Positions 51,100-59,830 of a stretch of 64,000 nt of DNA are shown here, piece after piece. The position numbers and the translations under genes are program-made. The notes beneath the pieces are model-generated. The model was not told the DNA's origin and searched no databases. It worked only from the letters and a program-made list of their open reading frames with translations. Source of the stretch: Roseburia sp. (GTDB lineage: Bacteria > Bacillota > Clostridia > Lachnospirales > Lachnospiraceae). Positions within the stretch are counted from its first letter, which is position 1, and the number at the start of each line of letters is the position of its first letter. The DNA lies in the NCBI GenBank assembly GCA_023662875.1, contig JAMPIG010000006.1, positions 1-64,000 on the forward strand. The letters are read 5' to 3'.

Positions 51100-52892
51100 T
51101 GCGTCAATATCAGACGGATTATATTGCCAATACCGAGAAAGTGATAGAGCTCATGCGCCATGCGGGGATTTCCGGTCTCCCGACGGAGGAGATCGCTGAA
51201 AAGCTGCGGGAAAAAAACGCCGGGATCCGCGGACTCAGGGAGGAAAATTCCCGGATCCTGAGGGAGAAGCTTTTTCCGCTGCTGGATAATATCCTGACGG
51301 CGGACGAGGAGGAGCTGCGATCGCTGGAGGAATTTGCGGACAACCTGTACCGGAGACAGCTGGACGCCGGGATCCGGTATTATGTCTGCCGCGCGCTGGT
51401 GAGCAGCGCGCGTGTTCGGAAGATGCGGGATTTCCTGATCAAGGAGCTTTATATGACCGGGATGGCCCTGCATGAATTTCAGCGCGTGGCGGATGAGACG
51501 AAGGCGCGGGCCTGCGACTGGAAGCTGAGGATGCTGTTCGGGGAGGCGGCCGGATATATCCGCTATTATGACGAGATTGAGGACACGGAGACAAGAGGCT
51601 TCATTCATCGCGCCATGGGCAATATTGCCCTGGGGATCTTTGTGGAGGATCGGAAGACGGCGGAGAGGAAATTTGAAGTGATCCGGAGATCCCTGCAGGT
51701 GCTGACCGATCCCGTCTATCAGCAGAAGACGCCGGGGCTGCCCTGGGAGCTGTATATTTATAAGACCCATCAGGAGCGGACGACTATGCTTTCCTATCTG
51801 CGCAGCGGGACGGCTACCAGCCGGGACGTCCGGGACGTATTGGAATCCGCCCAGTATGTTTACGACAGACAGATGGAGGAGGCGCGGAAAAAGGGAAGCA
51901 GGCCGAGCCCGAGATGGCTTTACGCCTATTACGCCGCCTCCTATCACTGCGGGATCCATTCCCTGCCGGAGCTGCTTTTGGATCTGGAGAAAACCTATGC
52001 GGCGGTGCCCAGCGACGATTACGGCTCGGACGGGATGTACGGCAATCTTTTTCTGCCTCTGATCTACTCCAGCTATGTAGAGCGGGACGCTGCCCTGCTG
52101 GAGAAGAAGAAGCCGGTGGTGCTGCTGATGTACCGCCGCCAGCTGGAATATCTGAAGCGGATGCCCAAGGCGGAGGATTTGAGCGCTCAATTCTATTATG
52201 TCCGGCTCTGTCTGGAAAATTATCTGGAATACCCTGGAGAAACCAGCTTTCGGGAATACATTGGCCAGATGCTCGAGGGGCGATATCCGGAAATTCATGT
52301 GCATTCCCGGAGGGTGGCCAGACTTTCCGGAATTTTGCTGCGGGGCCTGCTGCAGGAGAATCCGGCGTTTCTGCTGGGAGTCAGAGGGATTACGGATTTA
52401 CAGGAGCTGAGGGAGCGGCAGCGGGAGCTGGAGCGGTTCCTTTACGACGGAAGCGTACTGCACGATATCGGAAAGCTGAGGCAGCTGGAGCTTTACGAGA
52501 CGCCCAACCGGGGACGGTTGACGGAAGAGGAGGAGATGTACTGTAACCACGCCGCCTATGGGGCGGAAATTTTACGGCGCTGCCCCTCTACCCGCGATTA
52601 CGCGGTCTTTGCCCTGGGACATCACAGGTGGTACAACGGCGGGGGCGGGTATCCGGAAGAGTACCGCAGGGAGGAAACCTGCGACGCGGCGCTGGTGGAT
52701 ATCGTCAGTGTGGCCGATTTCCTGGAGGAAAGGTGCGATCCGCTGGGCGACTACCACACGGACATTGTCTCCTGGGAGGAGGCGCTGGAGGAGCTGAGGG
52801 CCGGCAGCGGGACGCGGTTTGCGCCGGAGGTGGTAGAAGTGTGCAAAGATATTTCTGGCGGCATGGCGGGAAGCGTGCATAAAAGAATGTAG
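51099..52892 (+). CDS. HD-GYP-type domain protein (597 aa)
   Basis: A protein of 597 residues. The N-terminal 400 residues are helical with repeats and unrecognised, resembling helix-repeat regulatory domains. The C-terminal HD domain has LHDIGK near residues 462-467, CNHAAYGAEIL and HHRWYNGGGGYP near 513-524, in the pattern of the c-di-GMP phosphodiesterase HD-GYP group, although the usual DGxGYP is NGGGGYP. The start overlaps the kinase stop by one base. A c-di-GMP role is inferred from the motif; this is the likely output of the kinase. Confidence 0.8.
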   Translation: MRQYQTDYIANTEKVIELMRHAGISGLPTEEIAEKLREKNAGIRGLREENSRILREKLFPLLDNILTADEEELRSLEEFADNLYRRQLDAGIRYYVCRALVSSARVRKMRDFLIKELYMTGMALHEFQRVADETKARACDWKLRMLFGEAAGYIRYYDEIEDTETRGFIHRAMGNIALGIFVEDRKTAERKFEVIRRSLQVLTDPVYQQKTPGLPWELYIYKTHQERTTMLSYLRSGTATSRDVRDVLESAQYVYDRQMEEARKKGSRPSPRWLYAYYAASYHCGIHSLPELLLDLEKTYAAVPSDDYGSDGMYGNLFLPLIYSSYVERDAALLEKKKPVVLLMYRRQLEYLKRMPKAEDLSAQFYYVRLCLENYLEYPGETSFREYIGQMLEGRYPEIHVHSRRVARLSGILLRGLLQENPAFLLGVRGITDLQELRERQRELERFLYDGSVLHDIGKLRQLELYETPNRGRLTEEEEMYCNHAAYGAEILRRCPSTRDYAVFALGHHRWYNGGGGYPEEYRREETCDAALVDIVSVADFLEERCDPLGDYHTDIVSWEEALEELRAGSGTRFAPEVVEVCKDISGGMAGSVHKRM

Positions 52893-52956
52893 TTATGGAA
52901 ACTACTAAAAAAGATTAAAAAAACTATAAAATGTAATTTCAAAAGCTGAAAACCGG

Positions 52957-52985
52957 TTGCTTTTTTCTGTGAGACGTGTTATCCT
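52957..52985 (+). promoter_or_regulatory. Promoter of the DegV-family gene
   Basis: TTGCTT (52957-52962) and TATCCT (52980-52985) are 17 bp apart, about 40 bp before the start codon. Confidence 0.6.
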
Positions 52986-53022
52986 TTACATAGCAATTAA
53001 ACAAGAAAGGTTGTTTTAACAG

Positions 53023-53922
53023 ATGAAAGACGCATTCCAGATTGTCAGCGACGGCTCCTGCGACCTCCCGGCAGAACTCACAAAGGGAAAAAATATCGAG
53101 GTAGTGCCTTTTTACGTCTCCTTTGACGACGAGGTCTATCTGAAGGAAAATGTGGATATCGGGATCCGGGATTTTTATCAGCAGATGGTAGATCGCAAGG
53201 GGGTTTACCCGAAGTCCTCCATGCCCTCCGCCCAGGATTACGCGGAGGTTTTCCTGCCCTATGCCAGACAGGACATGCCCGTAATCTGTATCTGCATCAC
53301 GACGAAATTCAGCGGCTCCATGCAGTCCGCGGTCAATGCCAGGGAGCTTGTGCTGGAGGAATATCCCAAGGCCAGAATCACAGTGATCAATTCCTGTGTG
53401 GATACGGTTCTGCAGGGGATTTATGTCCTGGAGGCGGTAAAGCTGCGGGAGGCGGGTGTAAGCTACGAGGACGCTGTGGCGCGGCTGGAAGAGATTAAGA
53501 GTACGGGCCGGATTTTCTTTACGGTGGGCGATATGGAGTATTTGCAGCACGGGGGAAGAATCGGCAGGGTGGCGGCTGTGGCCGGGAGCGTTCTGGGGAT
53601 TCGCCCGGTGATCACGCTGCAGAACGGCGAGATCTACCCCTCCGGGATCGGCCGGGGAAGAAAGAGAACCACGGAAAAAGCCCTGGAGCTCCTGCTGAGG
53701 TATCTGCGGGAAAGCGGCAAGGGAATCGACCGCTTCAGCATCACGGTGGGCTACGGCTACGATATCGAGGAGGGGAAGGCCTTCCGGGATCACGCGCTGG
53801 AGGTGCTGCGCGGCAAGGGATATGAGATCGGGGAAATTCCTACGTTCCAGATCGGCGCTACCATCGGCGTCCACACAGGCCCCTATCCCCTGGGCTTCGG
53901 TATTATCGAGAAGGCGCTGTGA
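53023..53922 (+). CDS. DegV-family fatty-acid-binding protein
   Basis: A 299-residue soluble protein. The DegV fold binds a fatty acid and works with fatty-acid kinase in Firmicutes. The opening FQIVSDGSCDLPAEL is the family signature, with ITTKFSGSMQSAVNA near residue 88, and the C-terminal GATIGVHTGPYPLGFGI is also typical. Its fatty-acid-kinase partner is not in the window. A terminator follows inside the converging HAD gene. Confidence 0.92.
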   Translation: MKDAFQIVSDGSCDLPAELTKGKNIEVVPFYVSFDDEVYLKENVDIGIRDFYQQMVDRKGVYPKSSMPSAQDYAEVFLPYARQDMPVICICITTKFSGSMQSAVNARELVLEEYPKARITVINSCVDTVLQGIYVLEAVKLREAGVSYEDAVARLEEIKSTGRIFFTVGDMEYLQHGGRIGRVAAVAGSVLGIRPVITLQNGEIYPSGIGRGRKRTTEKALELLLRYLRESGKGIDRFSITVGYGYDIEEGKAFRDHALEVLRGKGYEIGEIPTFQIGATIGVHTGPYPLGFGIIEKAL

Positions 53923-53997
53923 AATTAATTCGCGGCGCTGTTTCCGGCTAAGACCGAAGGGAAGGCTGTGGAAAGGCATGGTTGTTCTTAGGAAATT

Positions 53998-54810
53998 TCA
54001 GGCTCCTGTGCAGCAGGCCAGGAGCTCTTTTATATTCTGAAAAGCATAATCGGCGGGATAAGGAGTCTCCTTCATATCGCTCGGGGAGGCTTCTCCCGTA
54101 AAGACCACGCAGGTATCGACGCCGCCGTTGATCCCGCAGGCAATATCCGTATAAAGCCGGTCGCCCACCACAAGCGTTTCCTCCGGAGAAAAGCCGGAGA
54201 GCCGCAGGCAGAGCTCTACGACCTCCCGGCTGGGCTTTCCCAGGTAGATCGGTTCTTTCCCCGTCGTCTGGGTAAGCATCTGACAGATCGCGCCGCAGTC
54301 CGGAATAAAACCGAAATCGATGGGGCAGCGCAGATCCGGATTGGTCGCGTAAAAAGGAGCGTCCGTGGTCTGTAAAACCTTGGAAGCCCTGATCAGCTTT
54401 TCATAAGTCAGCTCGCTGTCGTAGGCCGCTACAACGCAGTCGATCCCTTCCTCAGCCGCCTCCGTCACAGACAGGCCGTTTCTTCTCAGCTCCGCCAGAA
54501 AAGAAGCCGTTCCCAGGACGAAAATCTTCTTTCCCGCAAAATGCCGGGTCAGAAAGCGGACGGTCATATAGCCGGAGGTAATAAACTGATCCTCCGTCGT
54601 TTCCAGACCGAAGGCGCTCTGGAATTTTTCTACGTAATCCAGGCCGCTTTTGGTGGAATTGTTGGTAATATAATAGGCTTTTCCGCCGATCCGCTCAATA
54701 TAATCGAGCAGCTCGGCGCTGCCCTCGTAGAGGGTATCGCCGACGGCCAGAGTGCCGTCGATATCGAAAAGAAACAATTTTTTCTTTTTCAGCAGTTCCG
54801 GTGATTTCAT
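53998..54810 (-). CDS. HAD-IIA family phosphatase (NagD-like)
   Basis: A 270-residue phosphatase. Motif I FLFDIDGTLAVGD near residues 12-24 carries the nucleophile, YYITNNSTKS near 47-56 carries motif II, a Lys follows, and GDRLYTDIACGINGG near 211-225 is motif IV. The IIA-type cap suggests a sugar- or nucleoside-phosphate substrate. The start at 54810 follows CACGGAGGTTTTTC. It lies 19 bp downstream of the amidohydrolase, so the two are likely co-transcribed. Confidence 0.9.
   Translation of the reverse strand: MKSPELLKKKKLFLFDIDGTLAVGDTLYEGSAELLDYIERIGGKAYYITNNSTKSGLDYVEKFQSAFGLETTEDQFITSGYMTVRFLTRHFAGKKIFVLGTASFLAELRRNGLSVTEAAEEGIDCVVAAYDSELTYEKLIRASKVLQTTDAPFYATNPDLRCPIDFGFIPDCGAICQMLTQTTGKEPIYLGKPSREVVELCLRLSGFSPEETLVVGDRLYTDIACGINGGVDTCVVFTGEASPSDMKETPYPADYAFQNIKELLACCTGA
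54001..54031 (+). terminator. Terminator for degV inside the end of the HAD gene
   Basis: GCTCCTG (54002-54008) pairs with CAGGAGC (54019-54025), followed by TCTTTTAT. It overlaps the last codons of the converging HAD phosphatase gene. Confidence 0.65.
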
Positions 54811-54829
54811 GAAAAACCTCCGTGTGTTG

Positions 54830-56113
54830 TTATAGATAAGCATCCAGCGCGGTCTCTACCTGGGGCATCTTCCTGACTCTGGGCGAGCGGATGACCCGCC
54901 CCCTTGTCACTACCATAGAGAGATCCCGCAGGGCGCTTAAGCTTTCCAGCGGATTGTTTTTACATACGATAAAGTCCGCGGATTTCCCGGGCTCGACGGT
55001 TCCCGTGACCTCCCCGAGCCCCGCGATTTGAGCGTTGCGCTTCGTCGCGGTAAAGAGGGCGAAGGCGTTGGAGACGCCGCAGTACTTCTGGAAATAATGA
55101 AGCTCCCGCCACATATCGTAATGGGTGACGAAGGGACAGCCCGTATCCGTGCCCAAGCCCACGGGGATTCCGTTGGCAAGGCATTCCCGGGCGCACTCCA
55201 CGATCCCGTCAAAAACGATTTTGCCGTTAAACTGACCCATCTCGTCGATGTGGCTGACGGAGCGGTCGAAGAAGGCATAGGGCAGGGCCGGGGAGAGCGT
55301 AGCGACCAGGGCGGCCCCCCTTTTCCGGAAGAGCTGCAGGATCTCCGCGTCCGGCTTCGCGCCGTGCTCGATGGTATCCACGCCGTTTTCCAAGGCAACC
55401 CGGACTCCCTCCGGGCTTTCTACGTGGGCGGCGACGGGAAGCCCCAGCCGGTGCGCCTCGTCGCAGGCGCTTTTTACCAGCGCCGGAGCCATCTTCAGAA
55501 CGCCGGGTTCTCCCTTTACCGTGGCGTCCAGGACGCCGCCTGTAATCATGAGCTTGATCAGGTCGGGCTTTGTCTCCGCAATTTTGCGGACGTAATCCGC
55601 CGCCTCCTCCGGGCTGTCCGCCTCGTAGGCCAGGGAGCCTGCCATGTGTCCGCCGGGGACAGAAACCGCCATATTGCCGGCCAGAATCCGCGGCCCCTTC
55701 GCCTTCCCGGCGTTGATCTGATCCCGGATCCAGGCGTCGTAATTCTCTACGCCGCCCACGGAACGCAGGGTGGTGACGCCGCTGTAAAGCTCTGTGCGGC
55801 TGAAGGAGCGGTACATGGACTCCAGATACTTACGGGTCAGGGCGTTGGCGGTGGCGAATTTTACGATCTTTTTGGTATCCATGGGCTTCTTGCGGGGTTT
55901 TCCGCTGCCCGGAATATGGACGTGGAGGTTGATCAGGCCGGGAGCCAGGTACTGTCCCTCCAGATCGATGATTTCACAGTCTGTGGAGGGGACTTCCTTT
56001 TCGGGGATGATCGCCGTGATCTTATCCTCTTCTACCAGGACGGCCCGGCCGGTCAGAGGAGTCATCTCCTCGCTCCCGTCCAGGAGGATACCGTTGATAA
56101 AGGCTTTTTTCAT
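54830..56113 (-). CDS. Amidohydrolase (prolidase/imidazolonepropionase-like)
   Basis: A 427-residue metal-dependent amidohydrolase. Metal ligands are in NLHVHIPG near residue 61, KLMITGG (a candidate carboxylated Lys), AAHVESPEG near 225, DTIEHG and LGTDTGCP near 320. The C-terminal VEPGKSADFIV is the usual closing segment. It resembles cytosolic prolidase/Xaa-Pro-type members; the substrate is unknown. Translation starts at 56113 after AAGGAAA. It leads a pair with the HAD gene. Confidence 0.85.
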   Translation of the reverse strand: MKKAFINGILLDGSEEMTPLTGRAVLVEEDKITAIIPEKEVPSTDCEIIDLEGQYLAPGLINLHVHIPGSGKPRKKPMDTKKIVKFATANALTRKYLESMYRSFSRTELYSGVTTLRSVGGVENYDAWIRDQINAGKAKGPRILAGNMAVSVPGGHMAGSLAYEADSPEEAADYVRKIAETKPDLIKLMITGGVLDATVKGEPGVLKMAPALVKSACDEAHRLGLPVAAHVESPEGVRVALENGVDTIEHGAKPDAEILQLFRKRGAALVATLSPALPYAFFDRSVSHIDEMGQFNGKIVFDGIVECARECLANGIPVGLGTDTGCPFVTHYDMWRELHYFQKYCGVSNAFALFTATKRNAQIAGLGEVTGTVEPGKSADFIVCKNNPLESLSALRDLSMVVTRGRVIRSPRVRKMPQVETALDAYL

Positions 56114-56317
56114 GTTGTGTTTTCCTTTCTCAGGAAGGATTTGCGGCCTTCCCGCTATGTATTATACAGGTAATTCGGAAGCATACCGGCGGAACGGAAG
56201 CTGTTTTTCGTAAACCGCAGGTGTTCGGATCGGGTCAGATCGGATCGAATAAAACCGGAATGACATAAACCGGTGCGCTTTGAGCGAACGAGAGCTTCCG
56301 CCGCGAAGGATGGCGCT

Positions 56318-57301
56318 TTAAGTCCGCGCGTCGGCGGCAATGACCTTCTGCAGGAAGGCGTCCACCGCCAGCCCCCACTTTTTAGGCTCCTCCTTGATCG
56401 GGGAGTGAGCCGAATCCTCGAACCAGATCCATTCCTTCCAGGGGCAGTCCAGCCTGGCGTACCATTGTCTGGCCAGCTGGAAAGGGGTATTGTAATCATG
56501 CCGCCCGGTGGTCATCAGGACGGGCATCGTCAGGGCGGGAATGGAGACGTCATAGTCCCGAGCCACTACCTGGGGCCACATCACGTCGCTTAAGTACAGC
56601 GCTCCCTGTACATAGCCGGGGATATCCCGGAGCCGATAGCCCTCCATCCGAAGCAGGGGAATCAGCAGGGAGGGAATGAGCCCGCCGCGCTCCTTATAGT
56701 CCGCCCCGCCGTATCGGGTCAGACAATCCCTCTGCGCACGCATGGCCTTGGCGGAAGGATAGACGCCGTCTACGGGGCCGTTTCCCTCCAGCTTCTGCAG
56801 GGCTTTCCGGTCGTTTGCTTTCCTTGCCTCTTCCAGGCAGAACTCGTAGGAAATGCGCTCATTCTCCGCCCCGTTGACGACCTGGCCCTGGGCGATATAG
56901 GCCAGGATCCGCTCCGGGTAACGCTGCGCCAGGGGAGCGCCGATCACCGTACCCCAGGAATGGCAGGCGATAATAAGCTTTTTCTGATCGAATTTCCGGC
57001 AGAGGTATTCGATCAACGCCCTGGCGTCCTGAATATAGTCCTCGACCTGCGGCGTGCCTGCCTTGATCGTCTTGCGGTAGCTCTTGCCGCTTCCCCGCTG
57101 ATCCCAGAGAACCATGGTATAACGTCCGGCAAGCTCGGACTGATAGTGCATCACCCAATGCCTGTCGCAGACGCCGGGGCCTCCGTGCAGAAAAAGAATC
57201 ACGGGGTTTTTCGCGTCACAGGAACGGATGCGGATATTCTGCCGGTCGCCGTTCAGCTCTACCCATTCTTCGTAATCCAGTGCATAAGTTGTCTTTTTCA
57301 T
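56318..57301 (-). CDS. Alpha/beta hydrolase (proline iminopeptidase-like)
   Basis: A 327-residue hydrolase. The oxyanion motif FLHGGPGVCDRHW lies near residues 37-49, DQRGSGKS near 72-79 fits proline iminopeptidases, the nucleophile serine is in CHSWGTVIG near 114-122, and the His in DSAHSPIKEEP near the C-terminus completes the triad. There is no signal peptide. The start at 57301 has TAAGGAGGAG upstream. A hairpin repeat of the 39-bp family lies about 60 bp upstream of the start. Confidence 0.88.
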   Translation of the reverse strand: MKKTTYALDYEEWVELNGDRQNIRIRSCDAKNPVILFLHGGPGVCDRHWVMHYQSELAGRYTMVLWDQRGSGKSYRKTIKAGTPQVEDYIQDARALIEYLCRKFDQKKLIIACHSWGTVIGAPLAQRYPERILAYIAQGQVVNGAENERISYEFCLEEARKANDRKALQKLEGNGPVDGVYPSAKAMRAQRDCLTRYGGADYKERGGLIPSLLIPLLRMEGYRLRDIPGYVQGALYLSDVMWPQVVARDYDVSIPALTMPVLMTTGRHDYNTPFQLARQWYARLDCPWKEWIWFEDSAHSPIKEEPKKWGLAVDAFLQKVIAADART

Positions 57302-57359
57302 AAAACTCCTCCTTATACCCATGCCTGCCAACAGCAGGCTCAAATTCAATAGTACTTGA

Positions 57360-57411
57360 CAATAGAATCATCTTTTCGATTCTATTGCTATGAAAATCCC
57401 TGATTTTCATA
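57360..57411. repeat. Pair of short hairpin repeats upstream of the hydrolase gene
   Basis: CAATAGAATC (57360-57369) pairs with GATTCTATTG (57378-57387), a single member of the hairpin family at 6599 and 23413. Next to it TATGAAAATC (57389-57398) pairs with GATTTTCATA (57402-57411). The core AAAATCCCTGATTTT of the second is the exact complement of that in element A at 15157-15173. Confidence 0.75.
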
Positions 57412-57536
57412 CTTTGCACGCCGGAATTCTCCGTATGATACCGTCAGGAAACGGGAACAAAATCTCCGACGTGTGTTCCTATTGTACCGCAAAGTCGGAG
57501 GGAACACAATCGAAACAAATGAAAGATTTATTTTTA

Positions 57537-57565
57537 TTGATTTTCTTTTGGTGAAAGGTTATAAT
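57537..57565 (+). promoter_or_regulatory. Promoter P1 of rubrerythrin
   Basis: TTGATT (57537-57542) and TATAAT (57560-57565) are 17 bp apart. It starts a leader of about 210 nt. Confidence 0.78.
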
Positions 57566-57623
57566 AAATTTAGAAGCGTCCCGTAAGACAACGGTTCGCC
57601 TCAGTTAAAGGTGATTATCAAAG

Positions 57624-57659
57624 AAGCAACCTAACTTTGGCGGGTGCGGTTGCTTTTTT
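57624..57659 (+). terminator. Intrinsic terminator in the rubrerythrin leader
   Basis: AAGCAACC (57624-57631) pairs with GGTTGCTT (57648-57655), followed by TTTTT. It lies between promoter P1 and the gene, so P1 transcripts would be attenuated. Confidence 0.75.
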
Positions 57660-57706
57660 GATGCTTAAATTGATTGATCGAGCGGAGCTCCACCGCAAGA
57701 TGACGC

Positions 57707-57735
57707 TTGACTTTTCGGGTCCCGGGAGATAGGAT
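57707..57735 (+). promoter_or_regulatory. Possible second rubrerythrin promoter, P2
   Basis: TTGACT (57707-57712) and TAGGAT (57730-57735) are 17 bp apart, about 50 bp before the start codon and beyond the leader terminator. The -10 is imperfect. Confidence 0.45.
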
Positions 57736-57783
57736 AGGATTATCGATAAACGGCGTAAGCCGGGATAAACGGAGGACAAAAAG

Positions 57784-58326
57784 ATGAATCAGAACCCTTA
57801 TGCAGGAACTCAGACGGAGAAGAACCTGGAGGCGGCGTTCGCGGGCGAATCGCAGGCCAGAAACAAGTATACCTATTTCGCGTCCGTGGCGAAGAAGGAA
57901 GGCTATGAGCAGATTGCCTCGCTGTTTTTGAAAACGGCGGACAACGAGAAAGAACACGCCAAGATGTGGTTCAAGGAATTAAAGGGAATCGGCGATACCG
58001 CCGCGAACCTTACCGCCGCGGCGGAGGGCGAGAATTTCGAGTGGACGGATATGTACGAGGGCTTCGCGAAGACGGCGGAGGAGGAAGGCTTTCCGGAGCT
58101 GGCGGCAAAATTCCGCATGGTGGGGGAGATCGAAAAGCATCATGAGGAGCGCTACCGCGCTTTGTTAAAAAATGTGGAGACCGCCGCTGTATTTGAAAAG
58201 AGCGAGGTCAAGGTATGGGAGTGCAGAAACTGCGGCCATATCGTAGTCGGCACGAAAGCGCCGGAGATCTGCCCGGTGTGCGCTCATCCTCAGAGCTATT
58301 TTGAGATTCACGGGGAGAATTATTGA
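57784..58326 (+). CDS. rbr: Rubrerythrin
   Basis: A 180-residue cytoplasmic peroxidase of anaerobes. The N-terminal ferritin-like di-iron domain has [14 protein letters not shown] near residues 16-29, with helices carrying EKEHAKM and KHHEERY. The C-terminal rubredoxin-type iron site has CRNCGH near 142-147 and CPVCAHP near 159-165. It removes hydrogen peroxide using electrons from NADH or rubredoxin. AACGGAGG lies just upstream of the start. A terminator sits in its leader. Confidence 0.96.
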   Translation: MNQNPYAGTQTEKNLEAAFAGESQARNKYTYFASVAKKEGYEQIASLFLKTADNEKEHAKMWFKELKGIGDTAANLTAAAEGENFEWTDMYEGFAKTAEEEGFPELAAKFRMVGEIEKHHEERYRALLKNVETAAVFEKSEVKVWECRNCGHIVVGTKAPEICPVCAHPQSYFEIHGENY

Positions 58327-58423
58327 TTCATTTGTTCCAGTTTCTTTTTCAGGGTGTCTGCAGAGAAACTTAACAGCAGAAGGCTATAAATGTCAGATAT
58401 CTTATAAAAAAGATAAAAGAGGT

Positions 58424-58462
58424 GCCGCAGCTTGCCAATCACGAAGAGCTGCGGCGTCTTTT
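58424..58462 (+). terminator. Terminator between rubrerythrin and the converging glycosyltransferase gene
   Basis: GCCGCAGCT (58424-58432) pairs with AGCTGCGGC (58447-58455), followed by GTCTTTT. Confidence 0.8.
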
Positions 58463-58506
58463 ATGATCCGGCGGAAGATTTGTCGCACGACCTTTGCGGA
58501 AAGGAT

Positions 58507-59541
58507 TCAGTTGCCCTTTTTGCTGCCGTACCGGATTCTCCGGTAGCCCTGTAAAAGCTTATAATAGAGCAGGAAGAGCACCGGACATTTTACATGCAGC
58601 GCAATCAGCCTCTTGTTTTCCGCATCCGTGTACTGCTGATAATAGGGATTATCCGCGTAATCGGGAGCCTGCGCCAGCAGGTAGCTCCGCAGCCGACGGA
58701 TAAAAGTAAGGGAGGGCAGGGCAGCCGTCTGTAAATAGGAGAACAAGGTGATTTTATAGCCCAGCTCCATGACTTTATAGAGGATTTCTTCCCGGTATTT
58801 TTCATAAAATCCTCTTTGCTTCAGCTCCTCTTTATAAATTTCCATGGCTTTCATGCGATCCTCGCATCGGTCCAGATCTGTTTTGTGAACGGTTGAGCCG
58901 CTGTGTTGATAGTAAAAGTACAAAGGTCTATCTACCCGCTCAAAGCGGGAGGCGTACAGCAAAGGCAGAGCGGCCACAGCGTTATCCTCATAAAAAATAC
59001 CTTCGGGAAACCGAATTTTTTGCTCCTCAAACAACTGCCGCCGATAAATCTTGATCACCATGCTTCCCGGATTTAAAAGCAGCTTCTTATATTGTGCATC
59101 TCCTAAACGTCCGGTCTGATCGGCCGTGTTATTCCGGCAAACAGTACCGGTTTCCTTACCGATTTCATCCGTAAGAAGATAGTCGCAGCCCACGACGTCC
59201 GCTCCGGTTTCCTCCGCTTTTTTTAACAGGCTGGAAAACATATCCCCGGCGACCCAGTCGTCGCTGTCTACAAATCCGATCCACTGTCCGCAGGCCTTCT
59301 GTAGACCAAGGTTTTTTGCGCCCCCCTGGCGCAGGTTGACCGACGAGGCGACCGTCACAAAACGACGCCCGTACCTTTCGCTGTAGCTTTTTAAAAGCGC
59401 AAGGGAATCGTCCGTGGACTTGTCATCGACAGCAATGATTTCCAGATCCTCCACATCCTGCTTTACCAGAGAGTCCAGACAGTTTTTCAGTTTGTTTTCC
59501 GCCATCATATTATAGACGGGCACGATAATGCTAAGTTTCAT
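58507..59541 (-). CDS. Family 2 glycosyltransferase
   Basis: A 344-residue GT-A-fold enzyme that adds a sugar to a cell-surface polymer or lipid. The opening KLSIIVPVYN, the DDKSTDDS segment near residue 40, and the metal-binding DSDDWV near 94 are typical. A short hydrophobic C-terminal segment may associate with the membrane. No glycan operon surrounds it, so the acceptor is unknown. It is read leftwards, converging on rubrerythrin. Confidence 0.88.
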   Translation of the reverse strand: MKLSIIVPVYNMMAENKLKNCLDSLVKQDVEDLEIIAVDDKSTDDSLALLKSYSERYGRRFVTVASSVNLRQGGAKNLGLQKACGQWIGFVDSDDWVAGDMFSSLLKKAEETGADVVGCDYLLTDEIGKETGTVCRNNTADQTGRLGDAQYKKLLLNPGSMVIKIYRRQLFEEQKIRFPEGIFYEDNAVAALPLLYASRFERVDRPLYFYYQHSGSTVHKTDLDRCEDRMKAMEIYKEELKQRGFYEKYREEILYKVMELGYKITLFSYLQTAALPSLTFIRRLRSYLLAQAPDYADNPYYQQYTDAENKRLIALHVKCPVLFLLYYKLLQGYRRIRYGSKKGN

Positions 59542-59830
59542 AAGTAATCCTAATCCTTATCCGGGTCAACGATTTTTGAACCCGCTAAAGCCGGTCGTTA
59601 TTGTCTCTTTAGGTTTTTGCTTTCTTTCCGGAAATCGGAAGGGCTTTGTACAAGTCCATTATAGCCGATTTACGGGCAAAGTAAAGATTTTTTGCGCGGT
59701 ATTGACGGGAAATGTGCGAACAGGCGAAGAAATACGGAAAAATAAACCTGCGTATTGTCGGAATTCGCTGACTAATAAAACTTGCGGATTGCCGAATTCT
59801 ATGATATGCTTTTCTGGGGAGGTGGGAAGT

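Noticed and set aside
57600..57660. A tRNA-like segment near GGTTCGCC
   Set aside because: No cloverleaf can be drawn around it; the sequence is better explained by the rubrerythrin leader and its terminator.
59540..59830. A longer start for the DUF4143 ATPase (from about 59528)
   Set aside because: The upstream part reads like non-coding sequence and overlaps the glycosyltransferase promoter region; the GTG at 59831 has a strong ribosome-binding site and gives the usual family N-terminus.
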